Assembly: GCA_000310025.1 (NCBI GenBank)
Contig: FN649743.1
Location: 4,306,702-4,370,701, forward strand
Direction of reading: 5' to 3'
Length of the DNA: 64,000 bases
From: Ectocarpus siliculosus
Lineage: Eukaryota; Sar; Phaeophyceae; Ectocarpales; Ectocarpaceae
Below are positions 25,201 to 35,961 of this stretch, in pieces. The notes below the pieces were generated by a model. It saw nothing but the letters and a program-made list of their open reading frames with translations, had not been told where the DNA came from and ran no database searches. A program made the position numbers and the translations under genes. The stretch's first letter is position 1. The number at the start of each line of letters is the position of its first letter.

Positions 25201-28200
25201 ACCACGAGCGAATAAATGTTGGGCGGACAGGTTAGTCCTTTTCGGTTCAACGAACGCTGACATGGGACTGGTGTTCTCGATGAGGATTTCCACAGCAGTC
25301 GACTACATTTTCCACGTAGACGACATAATAACTAGAGAGAGGGGATGATTGAGCGAAAAAATGGTGGGCCGACAGGTTAGTCCTTTTCGGTTCAACGAAC
25401 GCTGATGTGGGACTGGTGTTCTCGATGAGGATCTCCACAGCAGTCGATTACCTCTTCCACGTATCTAGTAGGTGGGGGAAATGCGTCGAAAATAAACGCC
25501 ACGGGAAAACGATACAGCCAACACAAGCTGCAACACCGTTGGGCGAATCGTCCTCCCGCTTTCTCAGAAAGAAACCATGATCAGGACGAACACAAGTTGG
25601 CATGTGGAATCCTGTCCCTACCAAGCTGCCACTGTTTTCTTCCCTCTCTCTCAGAAATGTTGACCAAACCATAACCATCAAACCCGTTCGGATGTCGAGG
25701 TCGGCCGCCACCTTCACCACCGACGCGATTGAAAGGCGCCAACGATTTCTGGTCCATGCCTACACCACCTCTTCGCTGTCATACATGGAGATAGATGGCT
25801 TCACGTTGTACATACAATAGTGAGGCAATGACCGGTTTGTCTGCCCCCAAAACGCCTCAACATTCATACATACGCGCTTGTGAAGAAGCTATGACTCCAA
25901 ACTGCAACGAAAGCACCGATGCCAACGTTGGGCAGCAACAACGGCTGCAGCAGCATGTACACCATGGCGACACACAAGCGACCACCAACAACAACCCTGC
26001 GCACCATGAACAAGGTAGCTGCGAGAGAGCTTTCCATGTCACCCAGCTTCCCCTGGATCCTACCCCAGAAGGCCGCGATCGAGATGCCCGATGCCACAGA
26101 AAGCAGCAAGCACATCACGGCGATGTTGTGGAGCCCAATGCTGTAAATAGATCCAGGTCCAGTGTAGGACATCTGCATATAGAAGCGTGTGTGTGGACGG
26201 CGGGCGCGATGATTTGAACCCTTTTCATTCGGCAAATTATCCCGTGTTCTCCCTGTGGAGACGGATCACTAAACGAAGGCGCCTCAAGGCTCTTGCGGCA
26301 GACGGGCGATCGGCGAAGGGTTAGGAGACCCATAGAAAAGCAACGGAAATGGCGGTTTGTAACGTTCGCATAGGAACCGCACCCCTTGTTGTGGGTGGTC
26401 GATCCTGGTGTTGGAGAATATACGCATCTGCGGTGTCAGGCGCTTGCTCCACGGAATATGTTCCATAGTAAAAGCATGCAAGTGCAGCCCCAAGTCGGTC
26501 TACCTTCATGGAAACGGCAAACCGTACCTTGACCGTCTTGAACATGATGATGGCGATGAACGCCGACACCACGAACAGCCCCACGGACGCATCGGCCGCC
26601 CCAGTGGCTCCGTTACCGTACACCGCCTGGGTGGTTCAGAAGCAAAAGAAAACAATTGTTGTGATCCTTTTCGTTCCTGATATTTTGTGTGTTGCAACTC
26701 AGGTGTAGCGTTGTTGCCAGTATTGTGCTGTCGGTTTCGTGCTTCGTTTTGCCCCCATCACGCCAGTCTGATCTCCCAACCTAGTCAAACGGTTCAGGAG
26801 TCCTGCTGTGTCATATAGACGGAAATTCCACCTGGCACGATACATCCATCAACGACGTGGCGTCTCACAAGCAGACTCGTTTCAATGCACGGACTACCAG
26901 TGTTCCACTCAACCCACACAATACTGCTGAGTCCTCCAGCAGACCGTCTGCACCACTCACCGACTTTTTCCTGTAAATGCCGTCTCCGAAAGGACTTCCG
27001 ATGTCTTTTGTCCCCTCCCATCCGTCGAGGCACCCCTCCGTAGAGTAGGCCTTGTCGATCACAAAGCTTTTCCACCCGATGTCCACCTATGGTTGTGCAG
27101 TTTACAAGATTGAACGGACATTTTCAGGTTGTGATCACTTCGAGAGGAAATCGCTGTCCATCCCCTCCCTCGCTAGGGTGAGATTTCGCGTTTGAAAGCT
27201 TGTTTCGTTCTCACACGCATTTTCTACCATGGAACTGATCTGTACGAGTGCGGAGTTAGTGAATGTCAGTGGACGAACTCTACTACGGCTACCGTAACAA
27301 CAGAGCCAGCAGCAGCACCAGCAGCATCAGCATCAGCATCAGCATCAGCAACAGTAGCAGCCCACCCCCATGTAGTCTTGGCCGGGCACGCACTCCGCCC
27401 CCTGCGCGACGGCATCCTCGACCCCCGAAGTCAGCAGGCAGTCGCAACGATCTATCGTAAACTCGAACATACCCCGCGTAGAGCCTGCCGTTGTACGGTT
27501 TCGGGTAGGCCAGAGATTACAAAACCATGCGGACATGACGATGATTTCTGTAGTAGTGCGTTTCAATCAAAACTGCACGTTTGCGTTGAGAAATGTCTTT
27601 GCAACAGAAACTGGTCGGACGTCTCCGCCGGCAAATACGGTTTCATCCTCGTACCCGTGGAAAAAAACCACGGCTCGTTCTCTATCAAATAGAAGCATTT
27701 GTCTCCTCATGCCCAAGGGTTAAACAGCGGGGAAGGGAACGCTAGAGACCGTCATACTACCGTCAACATCGCGGTATGGGTGCACAACCGTTAGCATACT
27801 GCGCTATGCAACAGCGCCAGAAACAAGGCACATGCTTACAATATGAATTCAACAACATGCGGAATGATCGGACAATTCCGACCAGCGAAAAATCGTTTTC
27901 TATCCCATTCATCAGAGAAAATAACACACGGACACCCCGTGGGTCATATTTTCTTCGGTTGCAAGGTAGGGTTGCCAGAGAGGAGCCGAACGGTACGGGG
28001 TCTTCACGTTTGCTGCAACATGTCGAAAGAGAACGACATCGCGACAGATGCTGCAAGGCGACCGCGTGGCACGTCAAGAGGCTCGCTCCCCCTAGCACCC
28101 AAAGAACATGACATCCAACCACTGGTTCTCAAATCAAATGTCGCGTACGCCGGACGAAAAACCCACCGATCGAGACGGCTACGATGGCGAGGACTCCGGC

Positions 28201-28290
28201 AGTCGCCAAACCCACCAGGGCCACCTGGAAGTATTTCTCGCCGACAGCCTGCACTGCCTGGTTCCTCATCGCAAGCTTTGGCGGCGCCAT
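18652..28290 (-). CDS. Predicted four-transmembrane protein with charged disordered tail (15 exons)
   Basis: I do not recognise the family. Exons read in phase: 28290-28149 (ATG), 27484-27366, 27086-26961, 26626-26528, 26172-26005, 25759-25676, 25125-24985, 24774-24673, 24053-23910, 22492-22411, 21952-21858, 21506-21372, 19975-19873, 19180-19053, 18762-18652; about 593 residues, with the end uncertain. Hydrophobic segments: VALVGLATAGVLAIVAVSIG (residues about 22-45), LFVVSAFIAIIMF, IAVMCLLLSVASGISIAAF and VAVMFLTSVWIL. Between segments 1 and 2 lies a loop of about 100 residues with cysteines (DRCDCLL, AECVPG, EGCLDG). Between 3 and 4 is a loop of about 90 with VCEDDWDTVG and IFCQAKP. This resembles tetraspanin or claudin topology without their signature motifs. 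The tail of over 200 residues has an AKKAAKKAAKK block and an acidic DDGDEDDDS block. It is probably a surface or endomembrane protein. Exon 25759-25676 and the linkage of the last three exons are the least certain; reading on past 18652 stays open to 18388, but with poor codon use. Confidence 0.65.
19183..19237. repeat. CAG run next to a splice acceptor
   Basis: On the minus strand this reads as a CTG tract running directly into the ctgctag acceptor of exon 19180-19053 of the four-transmembrane gene, where it serves as the pyrimidine-rich region. Confidence 0.8.
25173..25465. repeat. Tandem duplication, about 150-bp unit x2
   Basis: Both copies hold AATAACTAGAGAGAGGGGAT, CAGGTTAGTCCTTTTCGGTT and CTGGTGTTCTCGATGAGGAT, with a few substitutions. 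It is in the intron between exons 25759-25676 and 25125-24985 of the four-transmembrane gene. Confidence 0.85.
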
Positions 28291-30549
28291 CTTTCTCTAT
28301 GGCGCTGCGAGGTGGATTAGTTGGGCAGGGGGGGGAGGTGCTGGTGGTGGCTGTTGCTGGGGCCGGGTCCTTGATGTGGTGGGCTCTTGAGTGACTCATA
28401 CCCAACAGATCACGCCTCGTTCAAGACCCCTAGACCCATTCCGATTTACCCCGTGAGCTTTCGTCGTATTAACGTCCGGTCCACTTGGCCGAGTGAAGCA
28501 CCATAATCTTCGTTCGTGATGATGAAGATGGAAGAGTTGATGTATTTCGCGGTACTTACGGAAGTATCGTGGGGTAGTGGAAACGTGTGTGGACAATTGC
28601 TTTTGTGCGGGATATATTACAACACCACAAAATGTGCGTCATACTCAATGGCTGCGAATGTCTAGCACGGTACTGGAAGCCACCGAGTGTCTGGTAGCGG
28701 AATCAAGGCACAACAAAAACTTATAGATCCACCTACAGCGATGTAAATTCCTGTGTGGATGCCGTATGCCCGCGAGCACCGGTGTCGCTGTTACAACGAT
28801 TGCGTACGTAGAAGAGGTGGTGTTTGCTGACATGTCACGCACAACATAATACTAAGTTTGTAGTTCACACCGCGGAGGAATCTCGCGTCACTGGGATCCT
28901 TGGCATAAGACGCACTGAAGTACATAGCACGACCTCCTTCGCTGTATCAAAATAACACGCGGTTCGAGTACCTTCTTCATACATCATTCGCTGGAACGCA
29001 ATGACGTGTAGGAGTTATGGCGTTTTGCGCCTCGAGCTGAAAGAGCGAGCTGGAGAAACAAGGAGACTCTCAGAAACAAGAGTACGCCTGCTCGAGCGTC
29101 GTGATCGGTAGATTTTATACGCTCCGCTTTCTAGACATTATCGCCCCCGAGAGCCCCCTCCCGCCCAAACGAAGAGGAGGGTAGAGACTACACGGCGCAG
29201 CTGCTGTCAGATTGAGATCAATTTCGCTGACCTAGTGTGTAAAACTACAGTACACCGCTGTTCATCAACTTCGACTGACACACCCACTCTATGTTACATT
29301 GTGCGTCAAGGTCGGTGTATTGAGGCGCCTCGACTGCCATCAAGGGACTGGCTTCTCGACAGACAACCGCACTTTGCGGCGAGTGGAGGTGAAAGTTTGG
29401 CGCAATATCTGGCACCCCTTGTACACAATCAAAATGTGCAAGCACGGTATCGGTATGGTTGAGTGATCCCCACACAAATGCTAAATACGAATATATATAT
29501 CGTACCATATGCCCTCCCTATTTGCGTACGTAGACATACAGTAGGCACAGCAGTAGACAAAACAGCTGTGTGTTTACTTTTGTACGTACATGCAAAGGTT
29601 CGATGACCCGTCTCGAGGCAATCAACCCACCCTCGCTTCAATAGGTGCACCGAGGTTCAGTGGATATTTCTTCCTTGCAGCCTGTAATACGGTGTCCGAT
29701 TCGCCTCACCTCTCCTTCGTTCGTGACTCCGCCGTCGTGCAGATTATGCCGAGAGCCGAGGCTGGGCCTCGAACGCCTCCGTCGGAGACAGACGGTGCCC
29801 AAGACACCGGTACACCTCACAGCCTGCGCTACCGGCCGCGTGGATTTCGTGGATTGTGCAGCGCACCCACGCACGCTCAGGCGTGCCCAATCCCTACACG
29901 TGCAAAATATCCCGGACAGCTTCTTCACGGCTAGTATATCGAACGGCACTGAACGGAGTCTCAGTGCGCTGCTATTTGGACGAGATGTCCAAGTTGGCAG
30001 CGGCAGTGCTGCTGTGTCTCCCAATAAAACCCCACTCCCGCAACAGCAGGCCACTTTTCCTCGTGTTTCGCCTTGCCTATCGTTGTGGCGTCTGCTGCTC
30101 CACATAAATAGTTTGAAGGATGAAGCCGACGAGAAGTTTAGACGACAGACGCGTAGAAGTGTGATGAGTGTGAGGTGTGAGAGGGGAGAGATGGAGAAGA
30201 GAGAAGAGAGAGAGAAAAGGTGCATGTGTCGGTTCGAAAACCAAACCAAACCGTGTCGCCGTTTCGGGTGCCGATGACCGATGACACCTATTATCCTATT
30301 ATGCGCAGACGTGACGTTGCCCAGATGGAGGTTCTCGCCAAAACGGTCAGTGTAAAGACTAGCAGCCCCGCTGAGGCCGGATGCCCATGCGCCCATGCGC
30401 CTATGCGGCCGCATGGGCAGAGAAGTAGAGAACCCCAACGCGCCATATGTTTCGGTTCGGAAGAGAACCCACCACATGTTTCGGTTCAGGAACCCCACCA
30501 ATCTTCGCACTCAGTGTACGTACATGTTCTGCTGCATGTTGTCTACCAG
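28291..30549. other. Divergent intergenic region, probable promoters
   Basis: The minus-strand four-transmembrane gene starts at 28290 and the next supported exons to the right are on +. The promoters of both should be here. No defined element is recognised. Long frames at 29638-30510 on both strands overlap each other and neither is convincing. Confidence 0.35.
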
Positions 30550-30856
30550 GTGATCCGAGTGAGTTCGAGGACATGTACCGTGACTCGGTGTACGTAAAAA
30601 ACGGGTGGAAGGTGGCAGAGGTTAGGAGGTCGCAACACTTTACGACGCAGTTCCCAGACATTGCGCTACTCGGCAGTCCATTGACATCGGGCGCTCGCGT
30701 TGTTGGTGAGATTCTACGGTCGTACATTTTTAGTCTAGTCATTTTGTCAACCGGGCAATACAGGACGCTCCAAGCCGACAAGGCCCGAGCTCGAGGACAA
30801 CAATATGAACTACAACATCGAAGACGACAACGCCAGCATCTATAACATCGACAACA

Positions 30857-30887
<31 letters not shown>

Positions 30888-33799
30888 CAACAACAGAAGT
30901 GTCAGGTCGAGGGCGGCCTTGGAAACCTGTAGCCAACACAAAGAGGCAACGAGAATTCCGTTCTCCTCTTCCGCCCATTATAGCGACGAGCACCGGGGTA
31001 CCGTAGACCCGCCGCATGGTTGTTCACCCTCTCGGTGGCCGACCCCCCAGTCTGTTCGGTCCTCCAGCGGGTACCTGTTCTATGCCTGTGAAGCCGGCGA
31101 TTCTCCCGGCGGCAGCTCCCCTGAACGAGCATCGGTTGAAGGAAGGAACCAGCGGTCGCCGCGGCGTGGGCGGCAGCGGCGGCAGCAGCGGCAGCAGCGA
31201 TGGCGGCGACAACCAAGGAACCGACAGAACAGAGAGCAGGATTGGCCACGTTCTAACCAAGGCACAAAAGTACGTCGCACGGAAAACACGGGTTCTCAAC
31301 AATGCCCTAGCGACCCCAACAGAGGCCGGAACGTCCCCAACAACAGCGGGGGCAACAACCTTCGTAGTGGACTACCGGTCCTCGTGGGAGATGTAAGAGG
31401 AGCGATGGTAGCGGTGTGGTTGGCGTGGGGCGTACGAATAGACGCGGTGAGAGAAAATCTCCGGCGGCAGGAGAGACGGCTGCAGGCTATTCACCGGGCG
31501 GAAGTTGCGAAGGTGACAAGTGATACCGGGCGTGTCACTGTCTTTCTCGCGTAGGGCACGAATCCATGAAATACTCGCACGTAAGAGACAAAATCACATT
31601 TTTCTCTTCCTCTCTTCGCGTCTCGAATGCACCATTTCCCGCGGACGGAGGCTGACACCCTACGTGGGTCAAGAGGCTACGAGCCCTGTTTTTCCCTCGT
31701 AGCTTATGGGAAGCACACATGTCGGTTTTTCTTGTGTACAGTAAGACCTTGGCCACGCTGCATAGCAGTCCCAGCCGGCTGCCCGTGGTCGGTGTGGAGG
31801 TGAAAACAATATTTTCGGCGCGAAATTTCACCTTAGAATGGACATTAGCAGATGCGCGCTAGGCGTCAGGTGCAAAACAATGAAGCTGGCCCGGGGTGAG
31901 TTGTGCAAGGCGTGAGCTAGAAGAACACTCACAATGCTACGAGGAGGCTTCCAAGGACTGATACGCGTAGAACCTGGGCAACGATTTCCCCGCCCGCGAA
32001 CCGCGTGGACGGAAACGGGTGCCTTGCACATCACTCATGGCATCGCTAAACAGAAATAATGGTTTCGCTTTCCACTGTCCGCTTCCTTACCCCGATTTCC
32101 CTTTCACTGCGCGCTCGCGTAGCTGGAGCGTTCAACTCATGCGGAGGCATGCACCGGAGATAACGCGCTCGACAGAATCACCCCCCAGGTGCTCGATTGC
32201 ATCGTGAGAGAGGCGGCGTTGAGGCAAATCGGAGAATCGGAGGGGGCGAACGGTGTAAGGAGAGAGGCTCTACAGGCCAGGTTAGCCAAGATAGAAACAT
32301 CTGTATTAATGTCGCGAGGAACGTCCTTTCGTGTAACCACAGCGCACAAGATCAGTACTGATAAGGCAGGAAGAAATCCTGCGTGATTTGTAAGTCAAGT
32401 ATTGATACCGAACTGAGCCTCCGAAGTGTTGATCTTTGACGAGTCCCTTTCACGAATCTCGCAGGAGATTTACGAATCTTGCTCCATTGACAAACCCTAC
32501 AAATTCAGCTCTTTAGGTGATTTATGGCTTAGCACGTCGATGACACCTGCGACCGTCCGGAAGATAGATAACATTTTTGTTTCTCGTTTTGAAAATTCGA
32601 CAACCTGAAGGCAAGGTTCGTTGATGTTCGTGGATTGGAATAGCGATTTCCAGAACATTTATCAAACTTTCAACCCCAAATCGCAGAGTACGTCGCCTTA
32701 ACCAACCCTCCGCGCATGATCCCCTCCCGTTTGGTGCCCGGATGCAATATGCAACCGAATGATCATTGTTCGTGGTGGTGACACTTCCTGCTCATTCCTG
32801 ACGCAGAAAACAGGGCTCCGTCAGGAGGAAGTACGCTTGGAGATACCGAAGACCGATGCTGGAATCGGGACTGCGAGAGAGGCAGGCGGCGGGACTACTC
32901 GCCCTTCGAAATGCGGCGGAATCACTTGAGGTACTTATGAGTCTGGGCGAAAGGGTGTCCGCGGGATTGACACTGTGGTGCACCCTTGTGACCACAGGTT
33001 CGATCGTGTTTTCCGTTGTGCGGTAGCACGTGATATCGGGGTCCGCAAAGTTCTATACCTCTCCTCGTCGTCGTGTCCGCACTCTACTGACGGGATACAT
33101 ACGTCAGTCGCTTCACATTGACGTTGGTTCACCTTTCTTTCGAAATGCCGCAGAACTGAAGTTGACGGGGACATGAACGATAACGATTGTGAGATTACAT
33201 GTACCCCCGTTCAGGAAACGAGTTCAGTGTTGATACCGTGCGTCGTGCTGGTTTTGACCATTTTCTCAGGCACAGCTGGTTAGAGCTCGCGATGAGACTG
33301 TGCGGCTCCTCCAGTTGCACCTCTCTCGTGCGCAGCGCATAATCGCCTCTGGAGTTGCACGCACAGCGGGACTACAAACGTAAGCGTTGTGTTAGCCACA
33401 GTCTACCAACAAACAACTGCAGCTAGCTCTGAATCTGTTATCCGTCCCTATTTCAGTTGTGAGACAATTGGGGAGCCCCACAACGCGATTGTTCTGTGAG
33501 TCGTGACAAATTCCCACGGTTCTTCGACGGCAGCGATAGGGAAAACCGCTTTGATATGAACACCGTGAGTGCCTTTTCGGTTGTTCGTTGCTGGGTTAGA
33601 GCTCTGGTGTTGGCGCCATGCAGTGTTTACACCCGCTAACACCGGTGCTGTCTCGGATACTTTGAACAATGAAACTTCACGTCCAAGCCCAAGTTTCAGA
33701 TATATATGCCTTCGAACCCCAGAATATGTACATTGAGATTCTCCGGTAGTGGGCAGTCTTTTGCCGATGACCGTCAAGTACATGGAGTTTCTGGAGGAG
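30550..33799 (+). CDS. Arg-rich coiled-coil protein (partial gene model)
   Basis: No family recognised. A chain of exons joins in phase: about 31442-31512 (VRENLRRQERRLQAIHRAEV), 32189-32280 (VLDCIVREAALRQIGESEG), 32807-32930 (KQGSVRRKYAWRYRRPMLES, then AAGLLALRNAAESLE), 33270-33379 (AQLVRARDETVRLLQLHLSR), 33757-33799 (LLPMTVKYMEFLEE). Every intron here is GT-AG and each phase fits the next. The product is helical, rich in Arg, Leu and Glu with heptad-like spacing, so probably a coiled coil. A further exon upstream, 30550-30620 (GDPSEFEDMYRDSVYVKNGW), has good splice sites but its link to 31442 is open. The stretch 30805-31512 is open in two frames with low-complexity Gln/Asn/Arg, and I cannot choose between them. 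The 5' and 3' ends are not determined. Confidence 0.5.
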
Positions 33800-34005
33800 G
33801 TGAACGCCTTTTCGTTCATGTATGGGGGAATACCGGGGCACGGCTGCAGTAGTAGACTATATGATGAAGTCCTGTTGATTTCCTTGGAAATTCGACCCTT
33901 TCACCGCATCACATGCCCGCCCCCGAAGCTCCTGTAGGCTTCCAGTGACTATCGAGCCGCCTCCACTCTCAGTGCCTACAAGGTTTCCTTGAAGACAGAT
34001 GTATT

Positions 34006-34818
34006 TTGTATCTCGCTTTGGTTGTGCCTCTCCCGCACAAATCGGTCCCAATCACTAACTCCAGACCAACGCACAGGGGGTGTCCAGTGGGAGCATCACC
34101 CGTGCTGCGAGAGGCAGACTTCGTCAAACTCGGGAATGTGCTTCTTCATGCACAAGAGACCGCCAGCTGTTCCATCGAAAGGGCTTTACAAACCAACGGG
34201 GATCAATCCGCTTCGGCCGTCTCGAATGTTCTGGACGACGAAGTGCATGGAAACGCATGTGGAAGCACCCTTGCGGTCACCGCTGCTCGGTGTCTGTGGT
34301 GCAATGCCGCCCCGGCGGACACGGGAACGCTGTTCCGTCGGTACGGCAACCCCGGCGGCATTCGGGCGACTAGGCCCTACAACCGCATGCGAACAACCAC
34401 AGCACGACACCATTGCGAGGACCTACCACAACCTCACCGACGGCTTGCGAGAGATATTCAGTATCTAACGCCAAGCCACAATCGACCCCACAACCGCAAG
34501 CAAAGAAAAGACAGAGAGATAGAGGAAGGACCAGGAACGCGCCGTTCGTGCGACCAAGCACCGCCCCCTTCGCCGATGGAAAATATCTCTTCCAGTCAGG
34601 CCGCAGCGTTGGAACACTCACCTTCTCCTAACAAGCCGTTGGGTGGAAGAGAAGACGTGCTGTTTGACCAGCATGGTGGTGGCTACACCACACCGGGCGC
34701 ACCTTTCTGCTCTTGGGGGTGTGCCAGGAAGTGGAACGACCGATTTTCGCCCTTGCAGACCCGACACGAGAGGGGTCTACGGATCGACATCGCAGCAGGA
34801 AGGGTTGTCCGGAAATAG
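34006..34818 (+). CDS. ORF with CxxC and FCS-type cysteine motifs
   Basis: The frame stays open for 270 codons to TAG at 34816-34818. It holds LREADFVKLGNVLLHAQETA, then TAARCLWCNAAPAD, and near its end PFCSWGCARKWNDRFSPLQT followed by LRIDIAAGRVV. CLWC plus FCSWGC recalls MYM/FCS-type zinc-binding elements. The middle (Arg/His/Pro-rich) reads poorly and may hide an intron; a second acceptor at tcttccagtcag (near 34600) would give a terminal exon carrying only the FCS part. Two other frames are also open over 33989-34631, so the frame is not secure. It could be the 3' part of the coiled-coil gene upstream. Confidence 0.35.
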   Translation: MYLALVVPLPHKSVPITNSRPTHRGCPVGASPVLREADFVKLGNVLLHAQETASCSIERALQTNGDQSASAVSNVLDDEVHGNACGSTLAVTAARCLWCNAAPADTGTLFRRYGNPGGIRATRPYNRMRTTTARHHCEDLPQPHRRLARDIQYLTPSHNRPHNRKQRKDREIEEGPGTRRSCDQAPPPSPMENISSSQAAALEHSPSPNKPLGGREDVLFDQHGGGYTTPGAPFCSWGCARKWNDRFSPLQTRHERGLRIDIAAGRVVRK

Positions 34819-35961
34819 GTGACGTCATATGCCACCGTGCGTCCGAAGTCATTACGTTAGTGTTGTCGGCCTTGAAGCCTTCCGGCTAGTCTCGCCGCTC
34901 ATGACGTACGCCGTGCTCGCGCCGATGAAACAAGAGAGCGTGCCAATAACTTCGTCTTTCTGTATTGTTTCCGAATCACGCATCTAGTACGTTTGCCCTC
35001 GCAGACGGACGTTCGCAGAGCAGCGAGAGGAGGGGGGGGCGAGGACATGGCAAAGAGAGCACACGGGCAGAGAAGTGCCAGACGTGCTAAACGGGTCGCA
35101 ACGGAGTGATTGTGCAAGGATCGAAAGTCAGGATGCCGCGGAAACCTTGCTCTCGCAGGTGGCTTGGGGCTGGTACAAAAAGCGGAGTATACCTGACACG
35201 AAACTACAATACTGTAGAGCTGCGGCAAAGGAGGTAGCGGTAGTTCCGGCAGGGCAGTGATGCTTATTGCACAAACGAGTGAATCTGATCGTGAGCATTT
35301 CCGGGCTTCATGGCGGTCCGATCAAAGCCCCATCAGGTCCGTCGAACGCTCCGTCTCTACACTAAACTTGTTCCTTTGTCGTCTTGCACCGGTCGCCCCG
35401 GTCGAGTGATTTCAGCGAGTCATCCCTCTCCTTGGCTTTGCGCGAAACTAGCCGAAGGGAACATAAGTTAACCCCTCGAGAATATTATATTCTGAGAAAC
35501 TTGTTGACACATGAGAGGGTAAACATGAGAGTCGTGGCTACACCTCCTGTTCGTGAGAAATTCAGTTAAAACCAGGTACCGAACTACAACAATCCGATTT
35601 TTTCGAGCGAGCTAGCATCCCCACGCGGCTGCACTCTCGACCGGCTGACCCGGCAACGGCTGACGCCGCGTAAAACAACTGCGCCTCAATTTCGCCGAGA
35701 AGAATACAATAACACACGCACAAACGAACAAGGGACACAATGCCGAAACTTCTAGCACGAAAGTATCTCTTCACGTTCGATCTCAGCGCTGTCGCCAACG
35801 TCGAGAACACCAGCATCAACATCCAACAGAACAGGCGTCCATGTTTGCCCAGAGCAACTGCCGCAACTGCTATTGCTGAGACAACCGCTTCTTTACCCGC
35901 GACGGGACTCTCACGGCCCATTTTTCGGCGTGTACTGACAAACACAAGAGGAAAAATCTCC

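Noticed and set aside
26195-26290. Possible tRNA on the minus strand (TTTAGTGATC and GGGTTCAAATC look like A and B boxes)
   Set aside because: No proper anticodon stem or T stem can be drawn and the acceptor pairing has two mismatches. It also lies in an intron of the four-transmembrane gene.
29638-30510. 290-codon minus-strand ORF
   Set aside because: It overlaps long plus-strand frames, has no domain and has codon use unlike confirmed exons.
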